Below are positions 51,443 through 60,691 of a stretch of 64,000 nt of DNA, piece by piece (the stretch's first letter is position 1; each line of letters begins with the position of its first letter). Origin of the DNA: an uncultured Acidobacteriia bacterium (GTDB lineage Bacteria; Acidobacteriota; Terriglobia; Bryobacterales; Bryobacteraceae). Made by a program: the position numbers and the translations under genes. The notes beneath the pieces were generated by a model that saw only the letters and a program-made list of their open reading frames with translations, searched no databases and had not been told where the DNA came from. The stretch lies in NCBI GenBank assembly GCA_903907865.1, contig CAIVPR010000088.1, positions 83,811 to 147,810 on the forward strand. Direction: 5' to 3'.

Positions 51443-52561
51443 ATGATATCCCTGCTCAGACACATCGAAGATTACAAGACCAAACGCCCTCAGAAGGAGA
51501 CTGCCGCAACACCGGCATCCCCCTTCCGGACGATGATCGTAGCGATTGGCGACACGATACCCCGTGCCGTTCCCGGCGTCGGATCCGGTTTGGAGCGGCA
51601 GCTCACCGAGATCCACCAGGAATTGGATTCCGGTGAGAAGCCGGAGACGCTCCGGCGCGTCAGTACCCAAGTCCGCGAGAGCCTACAGCATTGGGCCGAC
51701 GACGCCGAGCGGCAACACGTCGAGAACGAACGCGAGTTGCGCGAGATCATCAGCGTCGTCTCCCGCGCGGCGGAGTCCATCGGGCAACGGGACGAGAAAT
51801 ACGGCAAGGCCATTAGCGGTCTCAGTGGCAAGATGCGGGCCATCGCCGAGTTCAAGGACTTGTCCGTAGTCCGCCGCTCCATTCTGGAGAGCGCGACTGC
51901 ACTCAACGCTTGTGTCGAGAAGATGACCGAGGAGAGCCGTTCGTCGCTCAACCTGCTGGCAACGGAGGTGGCAGAATACCGCTCGCGGCTGGAGGAATCG
52001 GAGAAGGCGGCCTCGGTCGACGCCCTCACGCAGTTGGCCAATCGACGCGGGTTCGAGCGCCAGATGGATGTCAGAATGAAGCTTGGCAAGCCGTTCTCCC
52101 TCGTGCTGCTGGACCTCAATCGCTTCAAGGTGGTCAATGACCAGCATGGGCATTTGGCGGGCGACGACCTCCTTCGACAATTCGCCGCTGAATTGAAATC
52201 CCAGTTCACCCCCGGCGACTTGGTTGGGCGCTGGGGAGGCGACGAATTCGTCGCCATCGTGTCGGGCGACATCCGGGAGGCAGAGGGGCGGGCTGAAGGG
52301 GTCCGGAAGTGGTCGTTCGGGGAATACAAGCTCAGCACCGGCTCGAAGACCGTGAAGGCGGAAGTCACCGCGTCGATCGGCGTCGCCCAATGGGACGGCA
52401 AAGAATCCGCCGCGGAGTTGTTGGAGCGTGCCGACAAGGCCGTCTACCGGGGGAAGGAACAATCGCGGGGAACGGATCGTCGGGAATACACCCGGAGAGC
52501 CGAGGACCGGGGTGCGGTCTCTCCCGATGCGCTCAGCGGCCGGGTCCTACAAGCTTCTTGA
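51443..52561 (+). CDS. Diguanylate cyclase (GGDEF domain)
   Basis: A 372-residue cytoplasmic protein. A long helical/coiled N-terminal region (about 190 residues) is followed by a GGDEF domain: DALTQLANRRGFERQM, SLVLLDLNRFKVVNDQHGHL, AGDDLLRQFAAEL, the active-site RWGGDEF, and TASIGVAQWDG. It should make cyclic di-GMP from two GTP. The product-inhibition site RxxD, five residues before GGDEF, reads TPGD, so no I-site feedback is expected. The N terminus has no recognised sensor domain. No linked EAL or PilZ genes are visible. Confidence 0.93.
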   Translation: MISLLRHIEDYKTKRPQKETAATPASPFRTMIVAIGDTIPRAVPGVGSGLERQLTEIHQELDSGEKPETLRRVSTQVRESLQHWADDAERQHVENERELREIISVVSRAAESIGQRDEKYGKAISGLSGKMRAIAEFKDLSVVRRSILESATALNACVEKMTEESRSSLNLLATEVAEYRSRLEESEKAASVDALTQLANRRGFERQMDVRMKLGKPFSLVLLDLNRFKVVNDQHGHLAGDDLLRQFAAELKSQFTPGDLVGRWGGDEFVAIVSGDIREAEGRAEGVRKWSFGEYKLSTGSKTVKAEVTASIGVAQWDGKESAAELLERADKAVYRGKEQSRGTDRREYTRRAEDRGAVSPDALSGRVLQAS

Positions 52562-54263
52562 GATAGACCCCGGGCCGGAAGCCCCTCACCCGCAGTGCGT
52601 CGGTAGGGGAGACCAACACCCAGCCAGTCATGTCTGCCCAGTCGGGGACTTGTCTGGCGATGGTGAAAGTGGCACCCAGCGCGGCCGCGGTCTCCAAGAC
52701 CGAGTTCCTCGTGACCGGGTCGGCCCTCCAAAAGGCAGTCGGTCTTTCGAGGCCCAGCACCAAGGGCCGTTCGAGCTGCCCTTCGTCATGTCGGATCGAC
52801 GCCGGAACCGTAGCGATTACCTGTCCTTCCGCCAATGCCAGCCACGGCACGGCGAGGGGATCCCCGATGATCGCGACCTTGTCACCGCGCGACATGCCTT
52901 CGCGACACAGTCTTTGAGCGAGTGCCGGCATGAAAGCATTTTCATTGTCGGCCCGTCCTGCCAACTCCCGGAGTCCTCCGACCAGCGTGCGGGCATCTCG
53001 GACCATCACAATGGACACGGTTGCAATCAATAGAATGAAGGTCAACCTGGTCCGCCAAGGTCCGAGGCTGTGATGCCAGATTGAAGCGATCAGGCTGAAG
53101 GCCAGTACGGTAGCGGCACCAGCCAAGTATCGTTCCTGGACATAGACGAGACTGAGTGCCGATAGTACCGCACATGCGGGTGCCCAGAGCCACCAGTTCA
53201 GCCAGGTTGCCCTGGCAATCGACCCCAACCCGCGACCCGAGCCGACGAAGATGACCAACACCAAAAGAATCAGAGCCGGTGATCCGGCCAGTATCTCAAG
53301 CGCGGTCGCGACTCCACTCTGAACTGCCAGCCATTGTCGTTCCACCTCGAATTCGACAGGATACCCCTCCGACCACCAGGACGGATCAAAATGGGCCGGA
53401 ATCGTTCCGACCGGTCGTTGATCATAACTCAGCAACAACGGCTCGACGAACGCTACGCGGGCCGGATGCGCAGCCCCGGCCGGCTGAGGTTTTACTCCCT
53501 CCTTGTATCCCGTCACGGAGTAGCCATCGACAACCCAAGAATAATTCAGGCGACCCGCATCGCTGAGCACCAAGCGGCCCCTCTCGATGGAAACCGCAGC
53601 CACGAAGGGCAACAGGAGGATGGAAGCGGTCGCCGCCGTGGCTGCAATCCGACGGTCGCGCCACGTACCGGCACAAGCGGCCAAGCCCAACAAAAACAGT
53701 GGAATAGCCGGCAGGAACGCCGCCTTCGCGAGGAATCCGGAACCCAAAAGTAACCCGAGAAGCACAGCGTCGCGGGTGCGCCCAGTGCCCGACCGGACGC
53801 GCACCAAGATTGCGGTCGCAGCGAGGAAAATGGGGATCAAGAGAACGTCCGGAGTCGTAAGTACGAGGGTCTGGAGGTGCTTCCCGGCCCAGAACAGCGT
53901 CGCGTACCCCGCAGCTTCGATCAAGGCCGGATGTGCCGGAGGGCCCTGCCACCGCTCCCATTCGCGAATCAGCCATTCCCACGCGACGACCCCGGCGACG
54001 AACGCCAGTAGTATCACCGCATGGACGAGCGGGATTTCGTAGTACATCGACGGCTCGAAAACACCGAACGCCGCGGCAATCAACCACGAAAACAGCGGGC
54101 TCCAGTAACTGTTCAGCGCCGAGTGCCAGTCGCCCCGCAAATAGAACTTCGCAATGTCGACGTAGCAGATCCCATCCGGATCAAGCAGGAACCGGTGATG
54201 CCAACTTGCCAGCGCCGCGAAACCAATACAGAGGGCCCGCAAGAAATGCCGCCTCGGCGTCAT
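52533..54263 (-). CDS. Integral-membrane glycosyltransferase (GT39/ArnT-like)
   Basis: A 576-residue protein with about ten membrane helices. The acidic loop after the first helix (LDPDGICYVDIAKFYLRGDW) holds the Asp typical of lipid-linked sugar transferases, and WSPLFSWLIAAAFG and LQTLVLTTPDVLLIPIF follow. A soluble C-terminal part ends the protein. It probably transfers a sugar from a polyprenyl-phosphate donor to a protein or glycan; the acceptor is unknown. ATG 54263 overlaps the marC-like stop by four bases, so the two are coupled. The 3' end overlaps the convergent diguanylate cyclase gene by about 29 bases. Confidence 0.85.
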   Translation of the reverse strand: MTPRRHFLRALCIGFAALASWHHRFLLDPDGICYVDIAKFYLRGDWHSALNSYWSPLFSWLIAAAFGVFEPSMYYEIPLVHAVILLAFVAGVVAWEWLIREWERWQGPPAHPALIEAAGYATLFWAGKHLQTLVLTTPDVLLIPIFLAATAILVRVRSGTGRTRDAVLLGLLLGSGFLAKAAFLPAIPLFLLGLAACAGTWRDRRIAATAATASILLLPFVAAVSIERGRLVLSDAGRLNYSWVVDGYSVTGYKEGVKPQPAGAAHPARVAFVEPLLLSYDQRPVGTIPAHFDPSWWSEGYPVEFEVERQWLAVQSGVATALEILAGSPALILLVLVIFVGSGRGLGSIARATWLNWWLWAPACAVLSALSLVYVQERYLAGAATVLAFSLIASIWHHSLGPWRTRLTFILLIATVSIVMVRDARTLVGGLRELAGRADNENAFMPALAQRLCREGMSRGDKVAIIGDPLAVPWLALAEGQVIATVPASIRHDEGQLERPLVLGLERPTAFWRADPVTRNSVLETAAALGATFTIARQVPDWADMTGWVLVSPTDALRVRGFRPGVYLKKLVGPGR

Positions 54264-54904
54264 CGCACCGTTCCGAGGAGCGCGGTCACTCCGTTCCAAA
54301 CAATCTGTACTCCGATGCAGACGAGGATGAACGATGACAGCCGAAGGATCACATTCATGGCGGCCTCGCCGACCGCCCGCGCGATTCCTTGCGCGAACCG
54401 GTAACTCAGGTAAATCGTCAAGGCGACGATAGCGGATCCAGCCACCAACGCTGTCAGGTTGGTCGCGCTGCCCTGCGGGTGGTTGGCACCGACCGTGATC
54501 GCTACCGAAATGGTGCCAGGCCCGACGGTGAGGGGCAGTGTCAGCGGATAGAAGGCCCGCTTTTCCGCTTCCGCGATCGACATCAGCTTGGAAGGTTTGT
54601 CGTCGCCATGGCTCTGCAGCAACCGCCATCCGGTGGAGAACACGATCAGGCCGCCGCCTACCTGGACGACGGGCAGAGAGAGTCCGAAGAAGGCGAGGAT
54701 ATAGTTTCCGACAAAAATAGCCGCCAACAGCAGCACGAAGCCGTTCAACGCCACCTTGCGCGCCAACACGGCGCGGGACGCGTCCGGCAACCCTTGGGTG
54801 AGGGTCAGGAAGATCGGTGCCGTGCCCAGCGGGTTCACGATTGGGAACAGCGCGCCCACGATGAGCAGCACTTCGCGGGTGATTTGGTTCAAGCCTGGAT
54901 TCAC
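54260..54904 (-). CDS. MarC-family (UPF0056) membrane protein
   Basis: A 214-residue protein with six hydrophobic segments. Family marks: LLIVGALFPIVNPLGTAPIF at the start, SLPVVQVGGGLIVFSTGWRL, and LTLPLTVGPGTISVAITVGA. The family's function is unknown, although it is sometimes annotated as multiple-antibiotic-resistance related. The GTG at 54904 is chosen as the family-consistent start; the frame stays open upstream into sequence antisense to the next gene. It is coupled to the glycosyltransferase gene downstream. Confidence 0.9.
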   Translation of the reverse strand: MNPGLNQITREVLLIVGALFPIVNPLGTAPIFLTLTQGLPDASRAVLARKVALNGFVLLLAAIFVGNYILAFFGLSLPVVQVGGGLIVFSTGWRLLQSHGDDKPSKLMSIAEAEKRAFYPLTLPLTVGPGTISVAITVGANHPQGSATNLTALVAGSAIVALTIYLSYRFAQGIARAVGEAAMNVILRLSSFILVCIGVQIVWNGVTALLGTVR

Positions 54905-54972
54905 GGTCTTATTCGAATATGGCAGACTGCGGTCCGTTGCGCAAAGTGGTATTGTGATGGATTCGACCAACC

Positions 54973-56178
54973 ATGAATCGCCGAAACTGGCTCGCCCAGG
55001 TCCCCGCACTCGCCGCCGCGACGGCAACTGCCGCCCGCGCCCAGAAAGATGCCGCAAAGATCACAATCCGATCCATGGAGGTCTTCAAGATCCATGTAAA
55101 CGCGCGCGGAGACTGGCTGTTCGTGCGCCTGTCGACTAACGAAGGACTGACAGGAATCGGCGAGGCATCCCACGGCACGGCGTTTGGCAACGAAACGGGC
55201 AACGACACGATCACGCAGAAGTACCTTGTCCAGTTCATCGAGGTCCTCAAGGGTCGGAGCATCTTCGATGTCGAGTGGCTGCGCTCCGCCGTGGCGCCGC
55301 AAACCGCGACCGGTGGTATCAGTGCCGCCTGCGCTCTTTCGGCGCTGGAGCAGTGCATGTGGGATCTGATCGGCCAAGCGCTGAACGTCCCCGTCTACGA
55401 GTTGTTCGGCGGGGCCCTGCGCACCTCGATCCGCAACTACGCCAACATCAACCGCTCCACCGATCCGCGCACCCCGGCCGGTTTCGCCGCGATGGCGCAA
55501 CGCGCGGTCGACGCGGGGTTTGACGCCGTCAAGCTCGCTCCGTGGGACGACATGCCCAAAGACATGTCGGATTCTGCCCAGGTCGAAGCCGTCACCCAAC
55601 TCGGCATCGAACGCGCCAACGCCGTGCGCGCGGTGCTCGGCCCCAACCGCGACCTGCTCCTCGACGCCCATAGCAAGTTCGACCTTGAGCGGGGACTCAA
55701 ACTGATCGACCGCGTTGAACATTTGAAGCTGTTCTGGCTGGAGGAAGTGACCCCGGTTCCCGGACTTCCGGCCATCCACAAGGCGAAGAAGATGCCGATG
55801 GCGGGCGGCGAGGTGATCTACGGCGCACGCGGCTTCTACCCCTACATCAACGCCGGCTCCGTGGACATCACCATGCCCGACGTGAAGTATTGCGGGGGGA
55901 TGCTGGAACTCAAGAAGGTCGGGAGCTTGGCGGACGCGGCGGGATTGCTGGTTTCCCCCCATGGTCCGGCGAGTCCGTTGGGGAATGTCGCCGCCGCGCA
56001 CATCTGCGCCACAATGCCGAATTTCCTGATCCTGGAATTCTCCTACGGCGAGGTGCCGTGGCGCGCCGAGGTGCTCGACCCGCCGGAGAATGTCGTCAAA
56101 GGGCACATCCAGCTGTCCGCGAAACCCGGCCTGGGGGTAAAGTTGAACGAAAAGACGCTGGCCCGCTACAAGGCCTAG
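54973..56178 (+). CDS. Enolase-superfamily enzyme (mandelate racemase/muconate lactonizing type), exported
   Basis: A 401-residue enzyme of the MR/MLE group. A possible Tat-type signal (NRRNWLAQVPALAAATATAA) precedes the capping domain. Metal-binding residues are likely Asp in DLLLDAHSKFDL, Glu in LFWLEEVTPV and Glu in MAGGEVIYGA. DAVKLAPWDD holds the catalytic Lys, and LLVSPHGPASPLGNV holds the catalytic His. It should act on an acid-sugar-type substrate by dehydration or racemisation; the substrate is unknown. It is divergent from the MarC gene across about 68 bases. Confidence 0.88.
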   Translation: MNRRNWLAQVPALAAATATAARAQKDAAKITIRSMEVFKIHVNARGDWLFVRLSTNEGLTGIGEASHGTAFGNETGNDTITQKYLVQFIEVLKGRSIFDVEWLRSAVAPQTATGGISAACALSALEQCMWDLIGQALNVPVYELFGGALRTSIRNYANINRSTDPRTPAGFAAMAQRAVDAGFDAVKLAPWDDMPKDMSDSAQVEAVTQLGIERANAVRAVLGPNRDLLLDAHSKFDLERGLKLIDRVEHLKLFWLEEVTPVPGLPAIHKAKKMPMAGGEVIYGARGFYPYINAGSVDITMPDVKYCGGMLELKKVGSLADAAGLLVSPHGPASPLGNVAAAHICATMPNFLILEFSYGEVPWRAEVLDPPENVVKGHIQLSAKPGLGVKLNEKTLARYKA

Positions 56179-57164
56179 GCCAGTGCGGCCATGAGCCGCG
56201 AGCCGGTCTCGGGTGCCAGGAGAATGCCATTGCGGTAGTGGCCAAAGGCTCCGAACGCCGGGGTACCCGGAATCCGTCCAATGAAAGGCTGGTCGGCCTC
56301 GATTCCGGGGCGGAACCCGGTCCATTCAGCCTCCGGCGCTCGATCCGCAAGGGCGGGCAACAACCGGGCTGCCCGCTTCCGGAGGTCTTCGATGGCGGAT
56401 TTCCGCACGGTCCGGTGGAAGCCAGCCCGCTCTTCGTTTGATCCCGCGAGGACCGTGCCGTTGGCCCGCTGCATGACATAGGTGTGGCCGTTGCGCAGAA
56501 TCGGCCCGATGAGGCCCGGCGCGAACGTCCACGACGCCAGATGGCCTTTCACCGGAAAGGTAGGCGTCAGACCCGCGTGCAACCCGCCACTCCAAGCGCC
56601 TGCAGCCACCAAAAGGCCGTCTTCGGCCCGGATACCACCCTTGGAGGTATCGAATCCGGATCCATCCGGCCAGACGGAAACGGCACCGCTTCCTTCCCGA
56701 ATCGCAACACCGCGACGCCGCAAGGCTTCGAGCAGCGCCGCCACGATCTCGCGCGGGTCCACAAGCGCGTCTTCAGGGTAGAACCGGGCGTAATAACCGT
56801 TGTGCGTTGCTGGTTCCGACAGGATGCCGATTCCGGCTTGACGGGTGGCCTTTCGGTCCAGCTCTTCGGCCCCGGCATCGTCGAAAGCCACTTCGAGCGC
56901 GCCGACCTGCCGGTAGTCGATGGCGCGGCCCGACTCAGCTTGCAATTCCTGAATGTATTTGGGGTATTGGCGCAGGCTGGCCAGCATCATCTCGCCGAGC
57001 GGGGAGCGCGATTCCATCTCGCCACCCGGTGCAAGCATTCCGGCGGCAGCCCAACTGGCCTCGCCACCGCACTTTTTGGCCTCGTAGACCTCCACTTCGC
57101 GCCCGGCTTGGCTGAGCCGCCAAGCGCAAGTGAGACCGATGATTCCGCCGCCAATGACAATCAC
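56175..57164 (-). CDS. ThiO-like FAD-dependent amino-acid oxidase
   Basis: A 329-residue flavoprotein with an N-terminal dinucleotide-binding VIGGGIIGLTCAWRLSQAG and the GlyOx/ThiO marks GGEASWAAAGMLAPGGE, GLLVAAGAWSGGL, PVKGHLASW and HYRNGILLAPETG. It probably oxidises glycine or another amine; thiamine-pathway genes are not adjacent. The GTG at 57164 starts right at the FAD motif, unusually short before it. The 3' end overlaps the enolase-superfamily gene by four bases. RNase P RNA ends about 60 bases upstream on the same strand. Confidence 0.85.
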   Translation of the reverse strand: MIVIGGGIIGLTCAWRLSQAGREVEVYEAKKCGGEASWAAAGMLAPGGEMESRSPLGEMMLASLRQYPKYIQELQAESGRAIDYRQVGALEVAFDDAGAEELDRKATRQAGIGILSEPATHNGYYARFYPEDALVDPREIVAALLEALRRRGVAIREGSGAVSVWPDGSGFDTSKGGIRAEDGLLVAAGAWSGGLHAGLTPTFPVKGHLASWTFAPGLIGPILRNGHTYVMQRANGTVLAGSNEERAGFHRTVRKSAIEDLRKRAARLLPALADRAPEAEWTGFRPGIEADQPFIGRIPGTPAFGAFGHYRNGILLAPETGSRLMAALA

Positions 57165-57227
57165 TGTCGAGTGTCCGAGCGCAAAGCGGGTTCAGCCAGC
57201 CTTGCGCGACTTAAGAAATAGACAGGC

Positions 57228-57592
57228 ACTGGCCTGTAAGCCGGTTTCTGTGCCCTTGCGGGTGATGACCATTCATCCAGGCCGCCCATTGCTGGACGGC
57301 TCAAGCGACCTACCCGGAAGTATGACGGAGCGGGCCACTCCTCCTCCCCTATTTGGTCTTGCTCCGCGTGGGGTTTGCCCTGCCAGCCGGGTTGCCCCGT
57401 CCGCGGTGCGCTTTTACCGCACCTTTTCACCCTTACCTCCGATCCCGAGAGACCGGCGGCGGTACATTTTCTGTGGCACTTTCCGTAAAGACCCCTTTGA
57501 GAGGTCCCCCCCGGCCGTTAGCCGGCACGCTGCCCTATGGAGACCGGACTTTCCTCCCGCCGAAGCGGGCGGCCATCCGTCCAGCACCTGTC
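57228..57592 (-). ncRNA. rnpB: RNase P RNA (bacterial class A)
   Basis: The minus strand shows the universal core of RNase P RNA. GAGGAAAGTCCGGTCTCC lies near the 5' end, GGTAAGGGTGAAAAGGTGCG and CAAGACCAAATAGG in the middle, and CAGAAACCGGCTTAC near the 3' end, in the right order and spacing. This catalytic RNA matures tRNA 5' ends. Its 5' end lies only a few bases after the btuD-like stop, so its promoter must be inside that coding gene, or it is processed from the B12 operon transcript. End positions are estimates. Confidence 0.93.
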
Positions 57593-57596
57593 AGTT

Positions 57597-58388
57597 TCAG
57601 TGTCTCATGTCGTGGCGGTCGAGTCGCTCGAACACGAAGTGGTGCACGCCGTCAGCCCCTGCCACCGGGGTGGCCTCGACGCCAAAAACTCTCCTGATCG
57701 CTTCCGGTTGCAGCACTTCCGGCACGGCACCCACGCCCGCGACCCTTCCCGCGTCAATCAGGCATACCACATCCGCGTAGCGCACGACAGCGTTCAGGTC
57801 ATGGAGCGCTACCCCCACCGCGTGGCCGTCGCGGGCCAGTTCCCGGCAAAGTTCCAGAATGTCGAGGGCGTGCTCGATGTCGAGGCTGGCTGTCGGCTCG
57901 TCCAGCAGGACGATGTCGGGTTGGGCGGCGAGACTGCGGGCTAGCAGGACCCGCTGACGCTCTCCTCCAGAAAGCTCGTTGGCCGCACGGTCGCGCAAAT
58001 GGGCGACGTCGCACCGCTCCAAGGCGGCATCGACGGCGCGCCGGTCGGCTGCGGTTTCGGACGAAAACCGGCCGCGATGGGAGTGGCGGCCCATCGATAC
58101 CAGTTCCGCGACGGTGAAGGCGAAGTCGATCCGGGTGTCCTGGGGAACGAAGGCGACGTGGCGGGCGATCTCGCGGCGCGACAATTGGCGCAGTGGGCGG
58201 TTGTCGAGCAAGACCCGGCCGCCAGAAACGGGCCAGAGTCCGGCCAACGCACGTAGCAACGTGCTTTTCCCGCTGCCGTTGGGACCGATGATTGCGGTGA
58301 ACTTGCCGGGTTCCAACTTCAAGCTGGCGGAATTGAGGATCCGCCGCCCGCCGCGGTCGACCGAAATGCCGGCCGCCTCAAGCCTCAC
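57597..58388 (-). CDS. BtuD-like ABC transporter ATPase (B12/Fe-siderophore class)
   Basis: A 263-residue ABC ATPase: Walker A IIGPNGSGKST, Q-loop FVPQD, signature LSGGERQRVLLARSLA, Walker B DIVLLDEPTASLD, H-loop ALHDLN. It is third in a btuF-btuC-btuD-like operon, with four bases of overlap with the permease gene. The upstream cobalamin riboswitch and cbiZ/cbiB genes make vitamin B12 or a precursor corrinoid the likely substrate, though the ATPase alone cannot prove this. Confidence 0.9.
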   Translation of the reverse strand: MRLEAAGISVDRGGRRILNSASLKLEPGKFTAIIGPNGSGKSTLLRALAGLWPVSGGRVLLDNRPLRQLSRREIARHVAFVPQDTRIDFAFTVAELVSMGRHSHRGRFSSETAADRRAVDAALERCDVAHLRDRAANELSGGERQRVLLARSLAAQPDIVLLDEPTASLDIEHALDILELCRELARDGHAVGVALHDLNAVVRYADVVCLIDAGRVAGVGAVPEVLQPEAIRRVFGVEATPVAGADGVHHFVFERLDRHDMRH

Positions 58389-59458
58389 AGGCTCGCCTCC
58401 CGGTAGTGCCGGAGCAACAACACGATGAAGAACGGTCCCCCGCAGAGCGCCGTGATCACCCCCAGACGAATTTCAGTCGGCGGATGGATCGTCCGGGCCA
58501 CCAAATCGCACACGATCAGAAACAGCGCCCCGCCAACGGCCGATGCGGGCAGCACCACACGGTGCGAAGGCCCCAGCAGCAAACGCACCGCGTGCGGCAC
58601 AAGTAATCCCACAAACCCCACCATCCCCGCCACCGCCACCGCCGACCCTGTCAAAATCGCCACCGTCACAGCCAGCACACGCTTGGCCGACTCCACATCG
58701 ACTCCCAACGACGCCGCCGTCTCCTCGCCCTGCATCAGCAGGTCCAAATCACGCGCCGATAAGAGCCCGGAACACAATCCCAGCCCCACGAACGGAGCGC
58801 ACAACCAGAAATGGGTCCAAGTTCGGGCGTCCAACCCGCCCATCATCCAAAAAATGACCTCCTGCGCGATCTGCCAGTTCGCCACGTTCAGGGTCAGCAG
58901 CAGGCTGGTAACCGCCGAGACAAAAGACCCGCTTGCAACGCCCGCCAACAATAGGGTCGACATCGGAGTCACGCCGCCGCGCGTAGACATTGCGTAAACC
59001 AACACCAACGCCGCCAACGCCCCGGCCATCGACAGCAGCGGCACAGGAAGGACCGACTTTGCGCCCCATCCGGTTACGAAGGCAAGGACTCCGCCCAATG
59101 CCGCGCCCGGACCGATGCCCATCAAGCCCGGTTCCGCCAGCGGATTCCGGAACAAGCCCTGCATGATCGCGCCCGAGGTCGCAAGACCCGCTCCGACAAC
59201 CGCAGCCACCAGCACGCGAGGGATGCGGATGATCCAGACGACGAGTTGGTCGGTCGCCGTGACCGAAGAAAAATCAAAGCCGATTGCGGCCAACCACTGG
59301 TGGGGCAACAACTTGACGGCGCACACCCGGAGAATCGTCTGCCAAGGTAGGGGCGTGCTGCCGATCCCCACCGCCACAACCGCAGCCACCACCAAGGCCG
59401 GAAGCAGAAGACTGTAGAAAAGTCCCAGTCGCAGCCGGGCTCTTGAAGTCATCGCCAC
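58385..59458 (-). CDS. BtuC-like ABC transporter permease (FecCD family)
   Basis: A 357-residue permease with about ten helices. The conserved FecCD/BtuC region is present (SGAIMQGLFRNPLAEPGLMG), followed by IGPGAALGGVLAF, and the late VSAVTSLLLTL and LVPHAVRLLLGPSHR segments are typical. It forms the membrane channel for the BtuF-like binder and BtuD-like ATPase encoded next to it. It overlaps the btuF-like gene by ten bases and the ATPase gene by four. Confidence 0.92.
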   Translation of the reverse strand: MAMTSRARLRLGLFYSLLLPALVVAAVVAVGIGSTPLPWQTILRVCAVKLLPHQWLAAIGFDFSSVTATDQLVVWIIRIPRVLVAAVVGAGLATSGAIMQGLFRNPLAEPGLMGIGPGAALGGVLAFVTGWGAKSVLPVPLLSMAGALAALVLVYAMSTRGGVTPMSTLLLAGVASGSFVSAVTSLLLTLNVANWQIAQEVIFWMMGGLDARTWTHFWLCAPFVGLGLCSGLLSARDLDLLMQGEETAASLGVDVESAKRVLAVTVAILTGSAVAVAGMVGFVGLLVPHAVRLLLGPSHRVVLPASAVGGALFLIVCDLVARTIHPPTEIRLGVITALCGGPFFIVLLLRHYREASL

Positions 59459-60426
59459 AACGCCTCCGCGATAGTCGTTACCCGCGCAGCAGAAAATGGC
59501 GACATCGGCAGGAAGACGTTATTCGGTAGCACCAGCACGTGGCCTGCTCGGCCAGCCTCGGTGAGTGCGACGCCGGGATCGGCGAGGATTTCGCGCCGAG
59601 TTGCCTCGATCTGTTCCGGATCGGCCCCGGAGACGATCCACTGGGGGTTCCAGCGGGCGACCTGCTCGCCACTGATGGCGTCATAGCCTTCCATGCCGTT
59701 CTGCGCCGCAACGTTGACGCCTCCCGCCGCGCGGACCACATCGTCAAATAGCGTCTTGGCTCCGTAGCTGTAGTGGCTGTGGGCGCCGTAACCGAGGACG
59801 CGCGGCGCGGCGGCTCCGGGCGGGCGCAGTGACCGGGCCCGCTCGATCTCGCCATGGAACCGGCGCGCGACGGTCTCGGCACGGTCGTCCTCGCCTGTCA
59901 GATAGCCGAAGAGCCGAATGTACTCTTCAACCTGGTTCAGCCGGGTGAAGTCCACGAACATGCGATACACCGGGATGCCGCTGGTGCGGATCAGGCCCGT
60001 AAAGTCGGACCCGCTGCCGCTGGAGACTACGACCAAATCGGGGTTCTGCCGCAGAACGAGCTCCGGGTCCGCCGACAAGACAGGCCGGAACTTCCTGGTG
60101 AAATCCAAGACGTTCGAAACGCCAGGAAGCAGCCCGCTCTCGCTGACCGCCACCACGCGCTCAGGGGGCACAATCGAATATAGGTATTCGTCCACCGACC
60201 AGTACTGGGACGCGATCCGTCTCGGCGGTGCCGGGATGCGCACTCGGAAGCCGTCGCTGTCGATGGCTTCGCGCGGGTATGCCTTGCCACCAACATGCGT
60301 CACAGCGGCACCATAGCCTGTGTCCGCCAAGGTTGGACCCGTGGGCGGCGCCGCGAATCGGTCCACCGCGCCCGCGATCAGCGCGACGGAGGCGAACAGG
60401 GCCAGGATTGTGGACCGCGAGGTCAC
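59449..60426 (-). CDS. BtuF-like corrinoid/siderophore-binding protein
   Basis: A 325-residue exported solute-binding protein. A signal or anchor helix (STILALFASVALIAGAVD) precedes the two-lobed fold with PRRIASQYWSVDEYLYSIVP, DPELVLRQNPDLVVVS, the inter-lobe helix, and PQWIVSGADPEQ. It should bind B12 or cobinamide for the permease downstream. The start is GTG and lies at the edge of a 6-bp hairpin; the riboswitch is immediately upstream. Confidence 0.88.
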   Translation of the reverse strand: MTSRSTILALFASVALIAGAVDRFAAPPTGPTLADTGYGAAVTHVGGKAYPREAIDSDGFRVRIPAPPRRIASQYWSVDEYLYSIVPPERVVAVSESGLLPGVSNVLDFTRKFRPVLSADPELVLRQNPDLVVVSSGSGSDFTGLIRTSGIPVYRMFVDFTRLNQVEEYIRLFGYLTGEDDRAETVARRFHGEIERARSLRPPGAAAPRVLGYGAHSHYSYGAKTLFDDVVRAAGGVNVAAQNGMEGYDAISGEQVARWNPQWIVSGADPEQIEATRREILADPGVALTEAGRAGHVLVLPNNVFLPMSPFSAARVTTIAEALWR

Positions 60427-60442
60427 GGGCGATTCCCGCCCG
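60426..60442 (-). promoter_or_regulatory. Hairpin over the btuF-like start region
   Basis: CGGGCG-attcc-CGCCCG as read on the plus strand forms a 6-bp stem whose end overlaps the first base of the GTG start. The ribosome-binding region is therefore inside or beside the stem. Together with the upstream riboswitch this suggests translational control, with the stem forming or opening depending on B12. This is an inference. Confidence 0.5.
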
Positions 60443-60489
60443 ATGTAGGGTTTCTCCGCATTTTCTGTTCTCCGCAGAAAATAGCCGTA

Positions 60490-60682
60490 CCGTCACCCTA
60501 GGCAGGTCTCCTGGCTTGGAGGCGTCGGAGTCTGTTCAGACAACCAACCACCGCTTTCCCTTCCCCGGATTGGACCGAGTGGTTGTGAAAGCGGCATCCT
60601 CACTCACAGTGGCGGGACCGCGCCGGATTCGCACCGGACTTCCCTGTTGGGCCTTGCGGGTTTCTCCGCCGTGGCACCTGGG
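60490..60682 (-). promoter_or_regulatory. Cobalamin (B12) riboswitch
   Basis: The minus strand carries the cobalamin aptamer core: CAACAGGGAAGTCCGGTGCG, then AATCCGGCGCGGTCCCGCCA followed by CTG, and the 3' AAGCCAGGAGACCTGCCT that closes the junction. It lies between cbiB (stop at 60692) and the btuF-like gene. It should turn down expression of the transporter when adenosylcobalamin is plentiful. Boundaries are approximate. Confidence 0.93.
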
Positions 60683-60691
60683 GCGTCTTCA

